A DNA stretch of 22,338 nt from positions 1 to 22,338 of the forward strand of contig JAITBA010000241.1 in NCBI GenBank assembly GCA_031283835.1, given 5' to 3'. The position numbers and the translations under genes are program-made. Origin of the DNA: Oscillospiraceae bacterium. Lineage in GTDB: Bacteria; Bacillota; Clostridia; Oscillospirales; Acutalibacteraceae. Positions 14,466 to 21,932 of the stretch are shown piece by piece (position 1 is the stretch's first letter; each line of letters starts with the position of its first letter). The notes beneath the pieces were generated by a model. The model saw only the letters and a list, made by a program, of their open reading frames with translations, was not told the DNA's origin and did no database searches.

Positions 14466-15034
14466 TTCTTCTGGTTGATAACTATGACAGCTTCAGCTAC
14501 AATTTATACCAGCTCCTGGGCGCCCTGCGGCCCGCGATCAAAGTAGTGCGCAATGACCAAATCAAAATCCCCGAAGTCATTGGGCTGGCGCCCTCACACA
14601 TCGTCCTCAGCCCAGGCCCGGGCAAACCCGCCGACAGCGGCATTTGCAAAGAAGTCGTGCGCATCTTTGGCAAGCACACGCCGATTTTGGGCGTTTGCCT
14701 GGGGCACCAAGCCATTTGCGAAGCCTATGGCGCCACCGTCGGCTACGCCAAAACCCTCATGCATGGCAAACCCAGCCAAATCCACATTGTAGGCGACCGG
14801 GAACGCGGCATTTTTAGCGGGCTGCCCGCAACATTCCGGGGCGCGCGGTACCACTCGCTGGCCGCCGCGGCCAACACCCTGCCGGGCTGCCTAAAAACCA
14901 CCGCCGTGGCCGACGACGGCGAAATCATGGCCGTGCAGCACCGGGAATTTCCTGTTTATGGCTTGCAGTTCCACCCCGAAAGCATTCTTACGCCCCTTGG
15001 CGGGCAGATTCTTGCGAATTTTTTGGAGGTATGA
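14462..15034 (+). CDS. trpG: Anthranilate synthase component II (glutamine amidotransferase)
   Basis: This 190-residue class-I glutamine amidotransferase supplies ammonia to TrpE, and may also serve PabB if one exists. The start ATG at 14462 overlaps the trpE stop and follows AAGGAGGG by 8 nt; an ATG further upstream in frame is inside trpE and is rejected. The triad is complete: Cys79 in GVCLGHQ, His171 and Glu173 in QFHPES. The oxyanion segment SPGPGKPADSG is at 50-60. It is not fused to TrpD, unlike the enterobacterial protein. The stop codon lies 3 nt before trpS. Confidence 0.96.
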   Translation: MILLVDNYDSFSYNLYQLLGALRPAIKVVRNDQIKIPEVIGLAPSHIVLSPGPGKPADSGICKEVVRIFGKHTPILGVCLGHQAICEAYGATVGYAKTLMHGKPSQIHIVGDRERGIFSGLPATFRGARYHSLAAAANTLPGCLKTTAVADDGEIMAVQHREFPVYGLQFHPESILTPLGGQILANFLEV

Positions 15035-15037
15035 CCC

Positions 15038-16054
15038 ATGACAACTGAAAACCCACAAAAAAAACAACGTGTGTTGAGCTTGATTCAACCCACCAGCGTG
15101 CCTACGCTGGGCAACTACATTGGCGCGATGCGCAACTGGGCCAAAATGGCCAACGACCACGACTGCTTGTTTGGCGTGGCCGATTTGCACGCCCTCACCG
15201 TGCGGCCCGACCCCGCCGCGCTACGCCGCCAAACCGCCGAAATGCTGGCCATGTTCGCCGCCTTGGGGCTCAACAAGCGCGAAGAAAACATTGTGTTTGT
15301 GCAAAGCCACGTGCCCGCCCACTGCACGTTGAGCTGGATTCTTAACTGCTACACGCAGTTTGGCGAGGCCAGCCGCATGACGCAGTTCAAAGAAAAATCG
15401 GCCAGCCACGCCGATAACGTGAATGTGGGCCTGTTCACCTACCCCACGCTCATGGCAGCGGACATTCTGATTTATCAGGCAAATTATGTGCCCGTAGGCG
15501 ACGACCAAAAGCAACACCTGGAGCTGTGCCGCAACGTGGCGGAACGCTTTAACGGGCTTTATGGGCCAACTTTCGTCGTGCCAGAGCCTTATATTGGCAA
15601 ACTGGGCAGCCGCGTGATGAGCCTGCAAACCCCCACCGCCAAAATGAGCAAGAGCGACCCCAACCCCAAGGGCACCATCTTCCTCACCGACACCCCCGAC
15701 CAAATTGTAAAAAAATGCAAATCCGCCATAACGGATTCTGAAGCCAGTGTGCGCTACGACCCCGCCAAAAAAACGGGCGTAAGCAACCTGATGACCCTCC
15801 TCGCCTGCTGCACCGGCCAAAGCTTTGCGCAAATTGAGGCCGACTTTGCGGGCAAGGGCTATGGCGATTTTAAGCTGGCCGTGGCCGAGGCCATAGTGGC
15901 CGAACTGCGCCCTTTTCAGGCGGAACTGGCGCGGGTGCTGCAAGACAAGGCCTACCTGGAAGAAACAGCCCGCAAAGGCGCCGCCAAAGCCGAACAACTG
16001 GCTCTGCGCACCACACAAAAAGCAATGAAAAAAGTGGGCCTGTGGGCCGCCTGA
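15038..16054 (+). CDS. trpS: Tryptophanyl-tRNA synthetase
   Basis: This 338-residue class-I synthetase attaches tryptophan to tRNA-Trp. The ATP site is seen as the HIGH-equivalent PTLGNYIGA (residues 22-30) and KMSKS (202-206); ADILIYQANYVPVGDDQKQHL at about 141-161 matches the tryptophan and dimer-interface region. The start follows GGAGG by 8 nt and lies 3 nt after trpG. Its place between trpG and trpD is unusual: trpS is normally a separate gene. Under the same T-box it would be induced with biosynthesis when uncharged tRNA-Trp accumulates. It could be the only TrpS or an inducible second copy. No frameshift or missing motif was seen. Confidence 0.97.
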   Translation: MTTENPQKKQRVLSLIQPTSVPTLGNYIGAMRNWAKMANDHDCLFGVADLHALTVRPDPAALRRQTAEMLAMFAALGLNKREENIVFVQSHVPAHCTLSWILNCYTQFGEASRMTQFKEKSASHADNVNVGLFTYPTLMAADILIYQANYVPVGDDQKQHLELCRNVAERFNGLYGPTFVVPEPYIGKLGSRVMSLQTPTAKMSKSDPNPKGTIFLTDTPDQIVKKCKSAITDSEASVRYDPAKKTGVSNLMTLLACCTGQSFAQIEADFAGKGYGDFKLAVAEAIVAELRPFQAELARVLQDKAYLEETARKGAAKAEQLALRTTQKAMKKVGLWAA

Positions 16055-16118
16055 ACCAATTGCCACGCGGAACTGCTATATTGCCTAACATTTTGATTTG
16101 CCCGGATAGGAGTACGTT

Positions 16119-17132
16119 ATGATCAAAGAAGCCATCACCCAGGCCGCGCGGCGGCAAAACCTTCGCTACGAACAGGCGGAAGCCGTCATGGACGAAATTA
16201 TGGACGGCCAGGCCAGCGAGATTCAAATGGCCGCCTACCTTGCCGCCATGAGCGTGAAGGGCGAAACCATTGATGAAATCACGGGTTCGGCGGCAGGCAT
16301 GCGCAAGCACTGCATTCGCCTGTTGCACAACCTCGATGTGCTCGAAATTGTGGGCACCGGCGGCGACCACTCCCACTCCTTCAATATTTCCACCACCTCG
16401 GCCATGGTGATTTCTGCCGCCGGGGTGCCCGTGGCCAAGCATGGCAACCGAGCCGCCACCAGCAAATCTGGCGCGGCCGACGTGCTGGAAGCCCTGGGCG
16501 TCAATATCTCTGTTTCGCCCCAAAAGAGCCTGGCTCTGCTGCAAAAATTGCATCTATGCTTTCTGTTTGCGCAAAATTATCACATTGCGATGAAATATGT
16601 GGCCCCCGTGCGCCGAGAGCTGGGCATTCGCACCATCTTCAACGTGCTGGGTCCCCTGGTTAACCCCGCGGGCGCGACCATGCAGCTGCTGGGTGTCTAC
16701 GAGGAGGCGCTGGTGGAACCTATGGCGCAGGTGCTGTGCAACCTGGGCGTGCGCGCCGCCATGGTGGTCTTTGGGCAGGATGGCCTGGACGAAATCAGCA
16801 TGAGCGCCCCCACCAGCGTGTGCAAAGTGCGCAACGGCATATTCGAAAGCTACACGCTCACGCCGGAGCAGTTTGGCTTTGCGCTGTGCGAAAAAAAAGC
16901 CCTGGTAGGCGGCAGCCCCACCGAAAACGCAGCCATCACCCAGGCTGTGCTTGGCGGCAAAGAGGGTCCCCAGCGCAATGCCGTGCTGCTCAACGCCGGC
17001 GCCGCGCTGCACATTGCCCGGCCTTCACTCAGCATCGCCGACGGCATCGCCCTGGCGGCGCAAACCATCGATAGCGGCGCGGCCCTGCGCCAGCTGGAGC
17101 AGTTCCTACTTCTATCGAACACCGACAGTTAA
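16119..17132 (+). CDS. trpD: Anthranilate phosphoribosyltransferase
   Basis: This 337-residue enzyme joins anthranilate to phosphoribosyl pyrophosphate, giving phosphoribosylanthranilate. PRPP-binding GTGGD is at 79-83, the conserved KHGNRAATSKSGAADVLEAL at 107-126, and the metal-binding DGLDE at 221-225. The start ATG is set by TAGGAG 6 nt upstream. A 64-nt gap separates it from trpS, with no promoter or terminator seen in it. It is a free-standing TrpD, not fused to TrpG. A repeat-filled gap follows before trpC. Confidence 0.97.
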   Translation: MIKEAITQAARRQNLRYEQAEAVMDEIMDGQASEIQMAAYLAAMSVKGETIDEITGSAAGMRKHCIRLLHNLDVLEIVGTGGDHSHSFNISTTSAMVISAAGVPVAKHGNRAATSKSGAADVLEALGVNISVSPQKSLALLQKLHLCFLFAQNYHIAMKYVAPVRRELGIRTIFNVLGPLVNPAGATMQLLGVYEEALVEPMAQVLCNLGVRAAMVVFGQDGLDEISMSAPTSVCKVRNGIFESYTLTPEQFGFALCEKKALVGGSPTENAAITQAVLGGKEGPQRNAVLLNAGAALHIARPSLSIADGIALAAQTIDSGAALRQLEQFLLLSNTDS

Positions 17133-17149
17133 ATCGCGCTGCCAAGCAA

Positions 17150-17352
17150 TTCTAGCAATTTAAAGCTCTTCTAGCAATTTAAAGCCCTTCTAGCGATCTA
17201 GCAATTTAAATCAATACGTTTGCTCCCGCGCTGCAGTCCCGGCAAGCAAAAAAATCTCATCGCGCCATCAAGCTCTTCTAGCAATTTAACTCTCTTCTAG
17301 CAATTTAAAGCCCTTCTAATTAAAGATTTAACTCTCTTCTAATGATTTGAGG
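17150..17352 (+). repeat. 19-bp tandem repeat array in the trpD-trpC gap
   Basis: The unit is TTCTAGCAATTTAAAGCYC. Near-perfect 19-bp copies lie head-to-tail at 17150-17168 and 17169-17187, then at 17276-17294 and 17295-17313. Degenerate copies are at 17188-17196, 17197-17212, 17314-17336 and 17337-17352. A 63-bp unrelated stretch (17213-17275) splits the array. Each copy holds TAG and TAA in different frames, and because 19 is not a multiple of 3 the array stops translation in all frames. The last copy runs into the trpC ribosome site (GAGG at 17349-17352). Single units form no strong hairpin. Confidence 0.9.
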
Positions 17353-17364
17353 AATGGTATTTAC

Positions 17365-18147
17365 ATGCAAAATGTTCTCGAAAAAATCGCCGAAAGCACC
17401 CGCGCACGCGTGGCTGCACAAAAACAGCGCGTGTCATTTGCCGCGTTAAGGCAACAAACCGCAGCGTCCTCCCCTGCCCCTTCGTTTTGTGCCGCGCTGC
17501 GCGCACCGGGCCTGTCACTGATCTGCGAAGTGAAAAAGGCAAGCCCCAGCAAGGGCATGATCGTCAAAGACTTCCCCTATTTGCAGATTGCGCAGGAATA
17601 CGAAACAGCGGGCGCGGCGGTCATTTCGGTGCTCACCGAACCGGCATTCTTCCGGGGCAGCGACGCGTACCTGCGCGAGATTGCGACGCAAGCGCACATC
17701 CCCTGTTTGCGCAAAGATTTTATCGTTGACGCCTATCAAATTTATGAAGCGAAAGTGCTGGGCGCGGCGGCGGTGCTGCTGATTTGCGCGCTGGTGGGGC
17801 CGCGGCAGCTGACGGAATACATCGCGCTGGCGCGGTCGCTGGGCATGGACGCCCTGGTAGAAACCCACAACCCGGACGAAATCGCCATGGCGCTCGAGGC
17901 CGGGGCAGACGTCATCGGGGTGAACAACCGGGATTTGCGTACATTTGAAGTGCGCTTGGACACCTGTTTGCAATTGAAAGCCCTTGTGCCAGGCGACAAA
18001 ATTTTCGTAGCCGAAAGCGGCATTGCCAGCCCCGCCGACACCCGCCGTCTGCTGAACGCAGGCGTGGACGCGGCGCTAATTGGCGAAACGCTGATGCGCG
18101 CGGACGACAAATCAAAAATGATTGGAGCACTGCGATGGCCAAACTAA
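17365..18147 (+). CDS. trpC: Indole-3-glycerol-phosphate synthase
   Basis: This 260-residue TIM-barrel enzyme makes indole-3-glycerol phosphate from the rearranged phosphoribosylanthranilate. Catalytic motifs: CEVKKASPSKG (54-64), LTEPAFFRGS (90-99), LRKDFI (115-120), LVETH (164-168), GVNNRDL (185-191) and AESGI (216-220). The ATG at 17365 is preferred; a TTG 18 nt upstream lies within the ribosome-site and repeat stretch. GAGG is 12 nt upstream, rather distant, so translation may be modest. It overlaps trpF by 13 nt. It is monofunctional, not a TrpC-TrpF fusion. Confidence 0.96.
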   Translation: MQNVLEKIAESTRARVAAQKQRVSFAALRQQTAASSPAPSFCAALRAPGLSLICEVKKASPSKGMIVKDFPYLQIAQEYETAGAAVISVLTEPAFFRGSDAYLREIATQAHIPCLRKDFIVDAYQIYEAKVLGAAAVLLICALVGPRQLTEYIALARSLGMDALVETHNPDEIAMALEAGADVIGVNNRDLRTFEVRLDTCLQLKALVPGDKIFVAESGIASPADTRRLLNAGVDAALIGETLMRADDKSKMIGALRWPN

Positions 18148-18722
18148 AAATTTGCGGGATTCGCCGGGACGAAGATGTGAATTATGTCAACGAAGCCCGG
18201 CCGGACTACGTGGGATTCGTGTTTTGGCCCCACAGCAAGCGCGCCGTCACCCCCGCGCAGGCAGCGCGATTGCGCGAGCGGCTGGCCCCCGACATTGTGC
18301 CGGCAGGGGTGTTTGTGAATGCGAAAACCGCTGATATTCTCGCATTGCACCGGGCAGGCACGATTAATATTGCGCAATTGCACGGCAACGAAAGCGAGGC
18401 GGACGTGTGTGCGCTGCAGGCGGCGGGCGTGTCGGTGATTCGCATGATGCACGCACACGCGCTGCGCCCCACCATCGCCGACTACCTCTTGCTTGACAGC
18501 GGCATGGGCAGCGGCGTGCCTTTTGATTGGTCGCAGCTGGCACATATGGCGCTCACAAAGCGCTGGTTCCTGGCGGGGGGCATTTCCTCGGAAAATATTG
18601 CGCAGGCGTTGGCGCTGCGGCCTTATGCCGTTGATGTGAGCAGCGGCGCGGAAACGAACGGCGTGAAGGATCGCGCAAAAATTTTGGCCTTGGCCGTTGC
18701 CACGCGCAAAAGCCCCCGCTGA
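18135..18722 (+). CDS. trpF: Phosphoribosylanthranilate isomerase
   Basis: This 195-residue TIM-barrel isomerase produces the substrate of TrpC. The catalytic base Cys7 sits in KICGI and the acid Asp121 in LLLDSG; QLHG (81-84), LAGGI (146-150) and DVSSGAE (167-173) are the usual substrate and phosphate-binding motifs. The start overlaps the trpC end, with TTGGAG 8 nt upstream. It is the last gene of the operon: trpB and trpA, which usually follow, are absent, and the next gene is on the opposite strand. The 60-bp convergent gap to that gene (18723-18782) shows no convincing terminator. Confidence 0.96.
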   Translation: MAKLKICGIRRDEDVNYVNEARPDYVGFVFWPHSKRAVTPAQAARLRERLAPDIVPAGVFVNAKTADILALHRAGTINIAQLHGNESEADVCALQAAGVSVIRMMHAHALRPTIADYLLLDSGMGSGVPFDWSQLAHMALTKRWFLAGGISSENIAQALALRPYAVDVSSGAETNGVKDRAKILALAVATRKSPR

Positions 18723-18782
18723 ATCCAGCAGAAGCTTTTCGTTATCTGTTGCAACACCTGCGCCAAGGCACAGCGAAGCGAC

Positions 18783-19931
18783 TTAAAAGACGCCTTCTTC
18801 GGCAGTGAGGGGCAGCGCGGGCTGCAGCGTAAAGGGCGTTTTGATAGCGATAGCGCGGCCTTCGGCGCTGCTCTTGGCCACGGCTTCCAGCACTTCGAGC
18901 ACATGCAGGGTTTGCAGTGCGGCACTGGCGCGGGGCGTGCGCCCGGTTTGCAAGGCCTTGGCAAAATCGGCCAAGCCTACGGCGCGGCTGTCTTCTTGAT
19001 AGATGTCGTAGGGACTATCAATGGTAATCCAATCACCGTGACCCCAATTTTGGGCAGCTTTGGGAGAATCCTTCTCGCCCACTTTGATCTTGATTTCGCC
19101 CCCAAAATCGTTCGGATTTGGCACAATCATGTTGCCGCGGGTGCCATAGATTTCGATGTGGTTCACGCCCGGCACAGAATATACATCGAACGTGGTGATG
19201 ATTGTGGCGATTACGCCGCTGGCAAAGCGCAGAATGCCCGTCTGGTAGGTGGGCACCTCCACATCAATCACCTTGCCGTTGAGGGGCTGGCTGGTGATGG
19301 TGCGCGTAGGGTAGGTGGTTTTCGTCACGCCAACCACCGTTTCCACGGGCCCCAGCAGGTTCACAAGCGCCGTGACATAATAGGGCCCCATATCTAGCAT
19401 TGGGCCGCCGCCGGGCGCGTTGTAATAAAATGAAGGATCCGGATGCCATGTTTCGTGGCCGTGGCAAAGCATGTGCGCCGCCGCGCCCACGGGCTGACCA
19501 ATCACATCCTCCTCCAGCAACCGGCGCGCGCCCTGCACCCCGGCACCCAGGAAGGTGTCGGGCGCACCGCCCAGCAGCAAACCTTTTGCCTGCGCCAGTT
19601 CCACCAATTCTTGGCCCTGCGCGAAGGTGGCCGCCAGTGGCTTTTCGCTATAGACCGGCTTGCCGGCTTGCAACGCCGCCTTGCTCACCTCATAGTGCTC
19701 GCCCGGACGAGTAAGGTTGAGCACAATGTCTACCGCTGGGTCGGCAAAGAGCGCGTGCATATCCTCATAAATTTTTAGCCCGCCGTATTGCGCGGATGCA
19801 CGCTCGGCCTTTGCGCGCACAAGGTCGCAAATGCCCACAATTTCCAATTCCTTGCATTTTTTTGTGATGTTTTTTAAATAAACAACACTGGCGTCACCCA
19901 CGCCAACAAACCCGATTCTTGTGGTTGCCAT
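18783..19931 (-). CDS. Gfo/Idh/MocA-family oxidoreductase
   Basis: This 382-residue NAD(P)-dependent sugar or cyclitol dehydrogenase-like protein starts with a Rossmann fold (IGFVGVGDA, residues 6-14). It carries the family EKP motif at 96-98, with the catalytic lysine, and GGGPMLDMGPYY at 174-185, where the usual catalytic His after DxG is Tyr, as in some subgroups. The ATG (complement of 19929-19931) is chosen because the Rossmann fold begins directly after it; the frame extends 38 codons further upstream, but that part looks non-coding and overlaps a better small ORF. AGGGGGA lies about 11 nt upstream. The substrate cannot be told. It converges on trpF and has no obvious link to tryptophan synthesis. 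Confidence 0.92.
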   Translation of the reverse strand: MATTRIGFVGVGDASVVYLKNITKKCKELEIVGICDLVRAKAERASAQYGGLKIYEDMHALFADPAVDIVLNLTRPGEHYEVSKAALQAGKPVYSEKPLAATFAQGQELVELAQAKGLLLGGAPDTFLGAGVQGARRLLEEDVIGQPVGAAAHMLCHGHETWHPDPSFYYNAPGGGPMLDMGPYYVTALVNLLGPVETVVGVTKTTYPTRTITSQPLNGKVIDVEVPTYQTGILRFASGVIATIITTFDVYSVPGVNHIEIYGTRGNMIVPNPNDFGGEIKIKVGEKDSPKAAQNWGHGDWITIDSPYDIYQEDSRAVGLADFAKALQTGRTPRASAALQTLHVLEVLEAVAKSSAEGRAIAIKTPFTLQPALPLTAEEGVF

Positions 19932-19935
19932 GACT

Positions 19936-20001
19936 TCATTTTCCCCCTGTTCTAACGTTATACACCATATAAAAACTATAAAAGTTGAACTGAATAACCA
20001 T
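19936..20001 (-). CDS. Possible 21-residue aromatic-rich leader peptide upstream of the oxidoreductase
   Basis: An ATG (complement of 19999-20001) follows AGGAG (20011-20015) by 9 nt and opens a 21-codon frame. It contains FNFYSFYMVY, six aromatic residues in ten, and stops with TGA 4 nt before the oxidoreductase ATG, in another frame. Its end overlaps the oxidoreductase ribosome site, so translational coupling or ribosome-stall control is possible. It is too short for homology to help, and AT-rich DNA easily encodes Phe and Tyr, so this is tentative. Confidence 0.4.
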   Translation of the reverse strand: MVIQFNFYSFYMVYNVRTGGK

Positions 20002-20080
20002 AGGCCGCATCTCCTGCAAAAAATAGTAATGATTATTAATTGCAATGCAAAATCTGCCGCGACAACAAAACCATATTTTT

Positions 20081-20109
20081 ATTGTAGCATGCTTTTTCTG
20101 GGAATGCAA
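20081..20109 (-). promoter_or_regulatory. Promoter of the oxidoreductase gene
   Basis: On the minus strand TTGCAT (20104-20109) and TACAAT (20081-20086) are separated by exactly 17 bp. Transcription would start near 20074, leaving a leader of about 140 nt that carries a palindrome and the possible leader peptide. No better pair lies closer to the start codon. Confidence 0.62.
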
Positions 20110-20276
20110 GGGAAAATTCCATATTTTTGCATTTTTTTACATTTATTTACTATTCGTTCATAAGTCATATGTTTCCAAAAAGGCTCTTCCCCCCCACCGA
20201 ACGGATCGCTCGCCCAAAAACAGCCCCTACCGGCAAGCCGTGTCCGCGTTAGAACAGAAAATACCCAGACCCGCCC

Positions 20277-20305
20277 TTGACATCCCCCCTCGTTTCTGTT
20301 AAAAT
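20277..20305 (+). promoter_or_regulatory. Promoter of guaA
   Basis: A perfect TTGACA (20277-20282) is followed after 17 bp by TAAAAT (20300-20305). The transcription start would be near 20312, about 30 nt before the guaA ATG, which leaves room for the GGGGGAGG ribosome site but not for a riboswitch. Confidence 0.85.
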
Positions 20306-20341
20306 AAACAAAAGAACCATCAATTTTGCGGGGGAGGATCT

Positions 20342-21880
20342 ATGGAGCATCAATTGATTGTCGTATTGGACTTTGGCGGGCAGTATTCGCACCTAATTGC
20401 GCGCAGGGTGCGGGATTTAAACGTGTATTGTGAGGTGAAACCCTACACCACGCCGCCAGAAACCTTGCGGGCACTGCACCCGGCGGGGATTATCCTCACC
20501 GGCGGGCCCAACAGCGTTTATGACCCGCAATCGCCCAAGTGCGACAAAGCCTTGCTGGCACTGGGCGTGCCGGTGCTGGGCATCTGTTATGGCGCACAGC
20601 TCATAGCCTTTTTGGCGGGCGGCACGGTTTCCTCCGCGGCCAAGGGAGAATACGGCCGGGTGACGCTCGGCGTGCAGGCGCCCGCGGGACCGCTTTTTGC
20701 CGGCGTCGCAAGCGGGCAAACCTGCTGGATGAGCCACACGGATTGCATCTCGCAAACGCCACAGGGTTTTGCTGTCACGGCGCAAACCGATAACTGCCCC
20801 ATTGCCGCCATGGAAGACCCGCGGCGCAAGCTCTATGCCGTGCAGTTCCACCCCGAAGTGCAGCACACGGTGTTTGGCAACGCGCTGCTGGGCAACTTTT
20901 TGCAAAGCATTTGCGGCTGCGTGGGCGATTGGCAGATGCGCGGCTATGTGGAGCAAACCATTGCGCAGCTCAAGGAGAAAATTGGCGGCCGCAAGGTGAT
21001 TTGCGCGTTGAGCGGCGGGGTCGACAGCACCGTGGCCGCCGTGATGGTGCACAAAGCCATCGGCAAACAGCTAACCTGCATCTTTGTGGACCACGGCCTG
21101 CTGCGCAAAAACGAGGGCGACCAGGTGGAAGAGATCTGCCGCAAAACGTTCGACATGACCTTCGTCCGCGTCAACGCCCAAAAGGAATTTTTGGGTCTGC
21201 TGGCAGGCGTAACCGATCCGGAGCAAAAACGCAAAATCATCGGCGAAACCTTCATCCGCGTGTTTGAGCGCGAAAGCCAAAAAATCGGTAAGGTGGGCTT
21301 TTTGGTGCAAGGCACCATCTACCCCGATGTGATTGAAAGCGGCGTGGGCAACAGCGCCATGATCAAAAGCCACCACAATGTGGGCGCCCTGCCCGATGTG
21401 GTCGATTTTGACGAAATCATCGAACCCCTGCGCATGCTTTTTAAGGATGAAGTGCGCCGCGCGGGCCTGGAGCTTGGCATCGCGCCGGAACTCGTGTGGC
21501 GGCAACCCTTTCCGGGGCCGGGGCTGGGCGTGCGCATCCTGGAGCCAATCACGCCGGAGCGCATTGCGCTGTTGCAGGAAGCCGACGCCATTTTCCGCGA
21601 AGAAATCGCCGCTGCCGGTCTCGAACGCGAAATCAGCCAATATTTTGCCGTGCTCACCAATTGCCGCTCCGTAGGCGTTATGGGCGATTTTCGCACCTAC
21701 GACGCCACCATTGCGCTGCGCGCCGTGACCACTAGCGACTTTATGACCGCCGAGTTTGTTCCCCTCCCCTACGACGTACTCAGCAAAGTCAGCTCTCGCA
21801 TCGTCAACGAAGTTCCCGGCGTCAACCGCGTGGTCTACGACATCACGGCAAAACCACCCGGGACGATTGAGTGGGAGTGA
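20342..21880 (+). CDS. guaA: GMP synthase (glutamine-hydrolysing)
   Basis: This 512-residue enzyme aminates XMP to GMP using ATP and glutamine. The N-terminal class-I amidotransferase has the triad Cys82 (GICYGAQ), His170 and Glu172 (QFHPE). The ATP-pyrophosphatase domain has the P-loop SGGVDS at 224-229. The C-terminal dimerisation domain contains QPFPGPGLGVRI (about 388-399) and ends in the typical KPPGTIEWE. The length is full for the family. The start ATG follows GGGGGAGG by 4 nt, slightly tight but unambiguous. It has its own promoter, and a transporter gene follows 52 nt later with no terminator between them. Confidence 0.98.
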   Translation: MEHQLIVVLDFGGQYSHLIARRVRDLNVYCEVKPYTTPPETLRALHPAGIILTGGPNSVYDPQSPKCDKALLALGVPVLGICYGAQLIAFLAGGTVSSAAKGEYGRVTLGVQAPAGPLFAGVASGQTCWMSHTDCISQTPQGFAVTAQTDNCPIAAMEDPRRKLYAVQFHPEVQHTVFGNALLGNFLQSICGCVGDWQMRGYVEQTIAQLKEKIGGRKVICALSGGVDSTVAAVMVHKAIGKQLTCIFVDHGLLRKNEGDQVEEICRKTFDMTFVRVNAQKEFLGLLAGVTDPEQKRKIIGETFIRVFERESQKIGKVGFLVQGTIYPDVIESGVGNSAMIKSHHNVGALPDVVDFDEIIEPLRMLFKDEVRRAGLELGIAPELVWRQPFPGPGLGVRILEPITPERIALLQEADAIFREEIAAAGLEREISQYFAVLTNCRSVGVMGDFRTYDATIALRAVTTSDFMTAEFVPLPYDVLSKVSSRIVNEVPGVNRVVYDITAKPPGTIEWE

Positions 21881-21932
21881 GCGATCAAAAGCCAAAACCC
21901 CCAAATGATATTTGAAAGGAATGATTGTAACC

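Larger units (their letters stand above)
19932..20341. other. Divergent intergenic region between the oxidoreductase gene and guaA
   Basis: These 410 bp hold the oxidoreductase promoter and about 140 nt of its leader, a perfect 11-bp palindrome TTGCAATGCAA at 20040-20050 within that leader, and the guaA promoter at 20277-20305. Between the two promoters (20110-20276) I see no gene or convincing regulatory element. No purine riboswitch is recognisable ahead of guaA: the predicted guaA leader is only about 30 nt. Confidence 0.6.

Noticed and set aside
17150..17352. CRISPR array in the trpD-trpC gap
   Set aside because: The 19-bp units are mostly directly adjacent with no spacers of even length, and no cas genes are near.
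18723..18782. Bidirectional terminator between trpF and the oxidoreductase gene
   Set aside because: Only weak, interrupted pairing was found and no T-run follows it on either strand.
19932..20045. 38-codon N-terminal extension of the oxidoreductase (hydrophobic, signal-like)
   Set aside because: The Rossmann fold begins right after the ATG at 19931, which has its own ribosome site; the extension overlaps a better small ORF in another frame and looks like AT-rich leader.
20089..20163. Small plus-strand ORF upstream of guaA (MLFLGMQGK...)
   Set aside because: It has no ribosome site, overlaps the divergent oxidoreductase promoter and sits in AT-rich intergenic DNA.
20110..20341. Purine riboswitch ahead of guaA
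   Set aside because: The guaA promoter at 20277-20305 leaves only about a 30-nt leader, and no conserved purine-aptamer bases were recognised further upstream.
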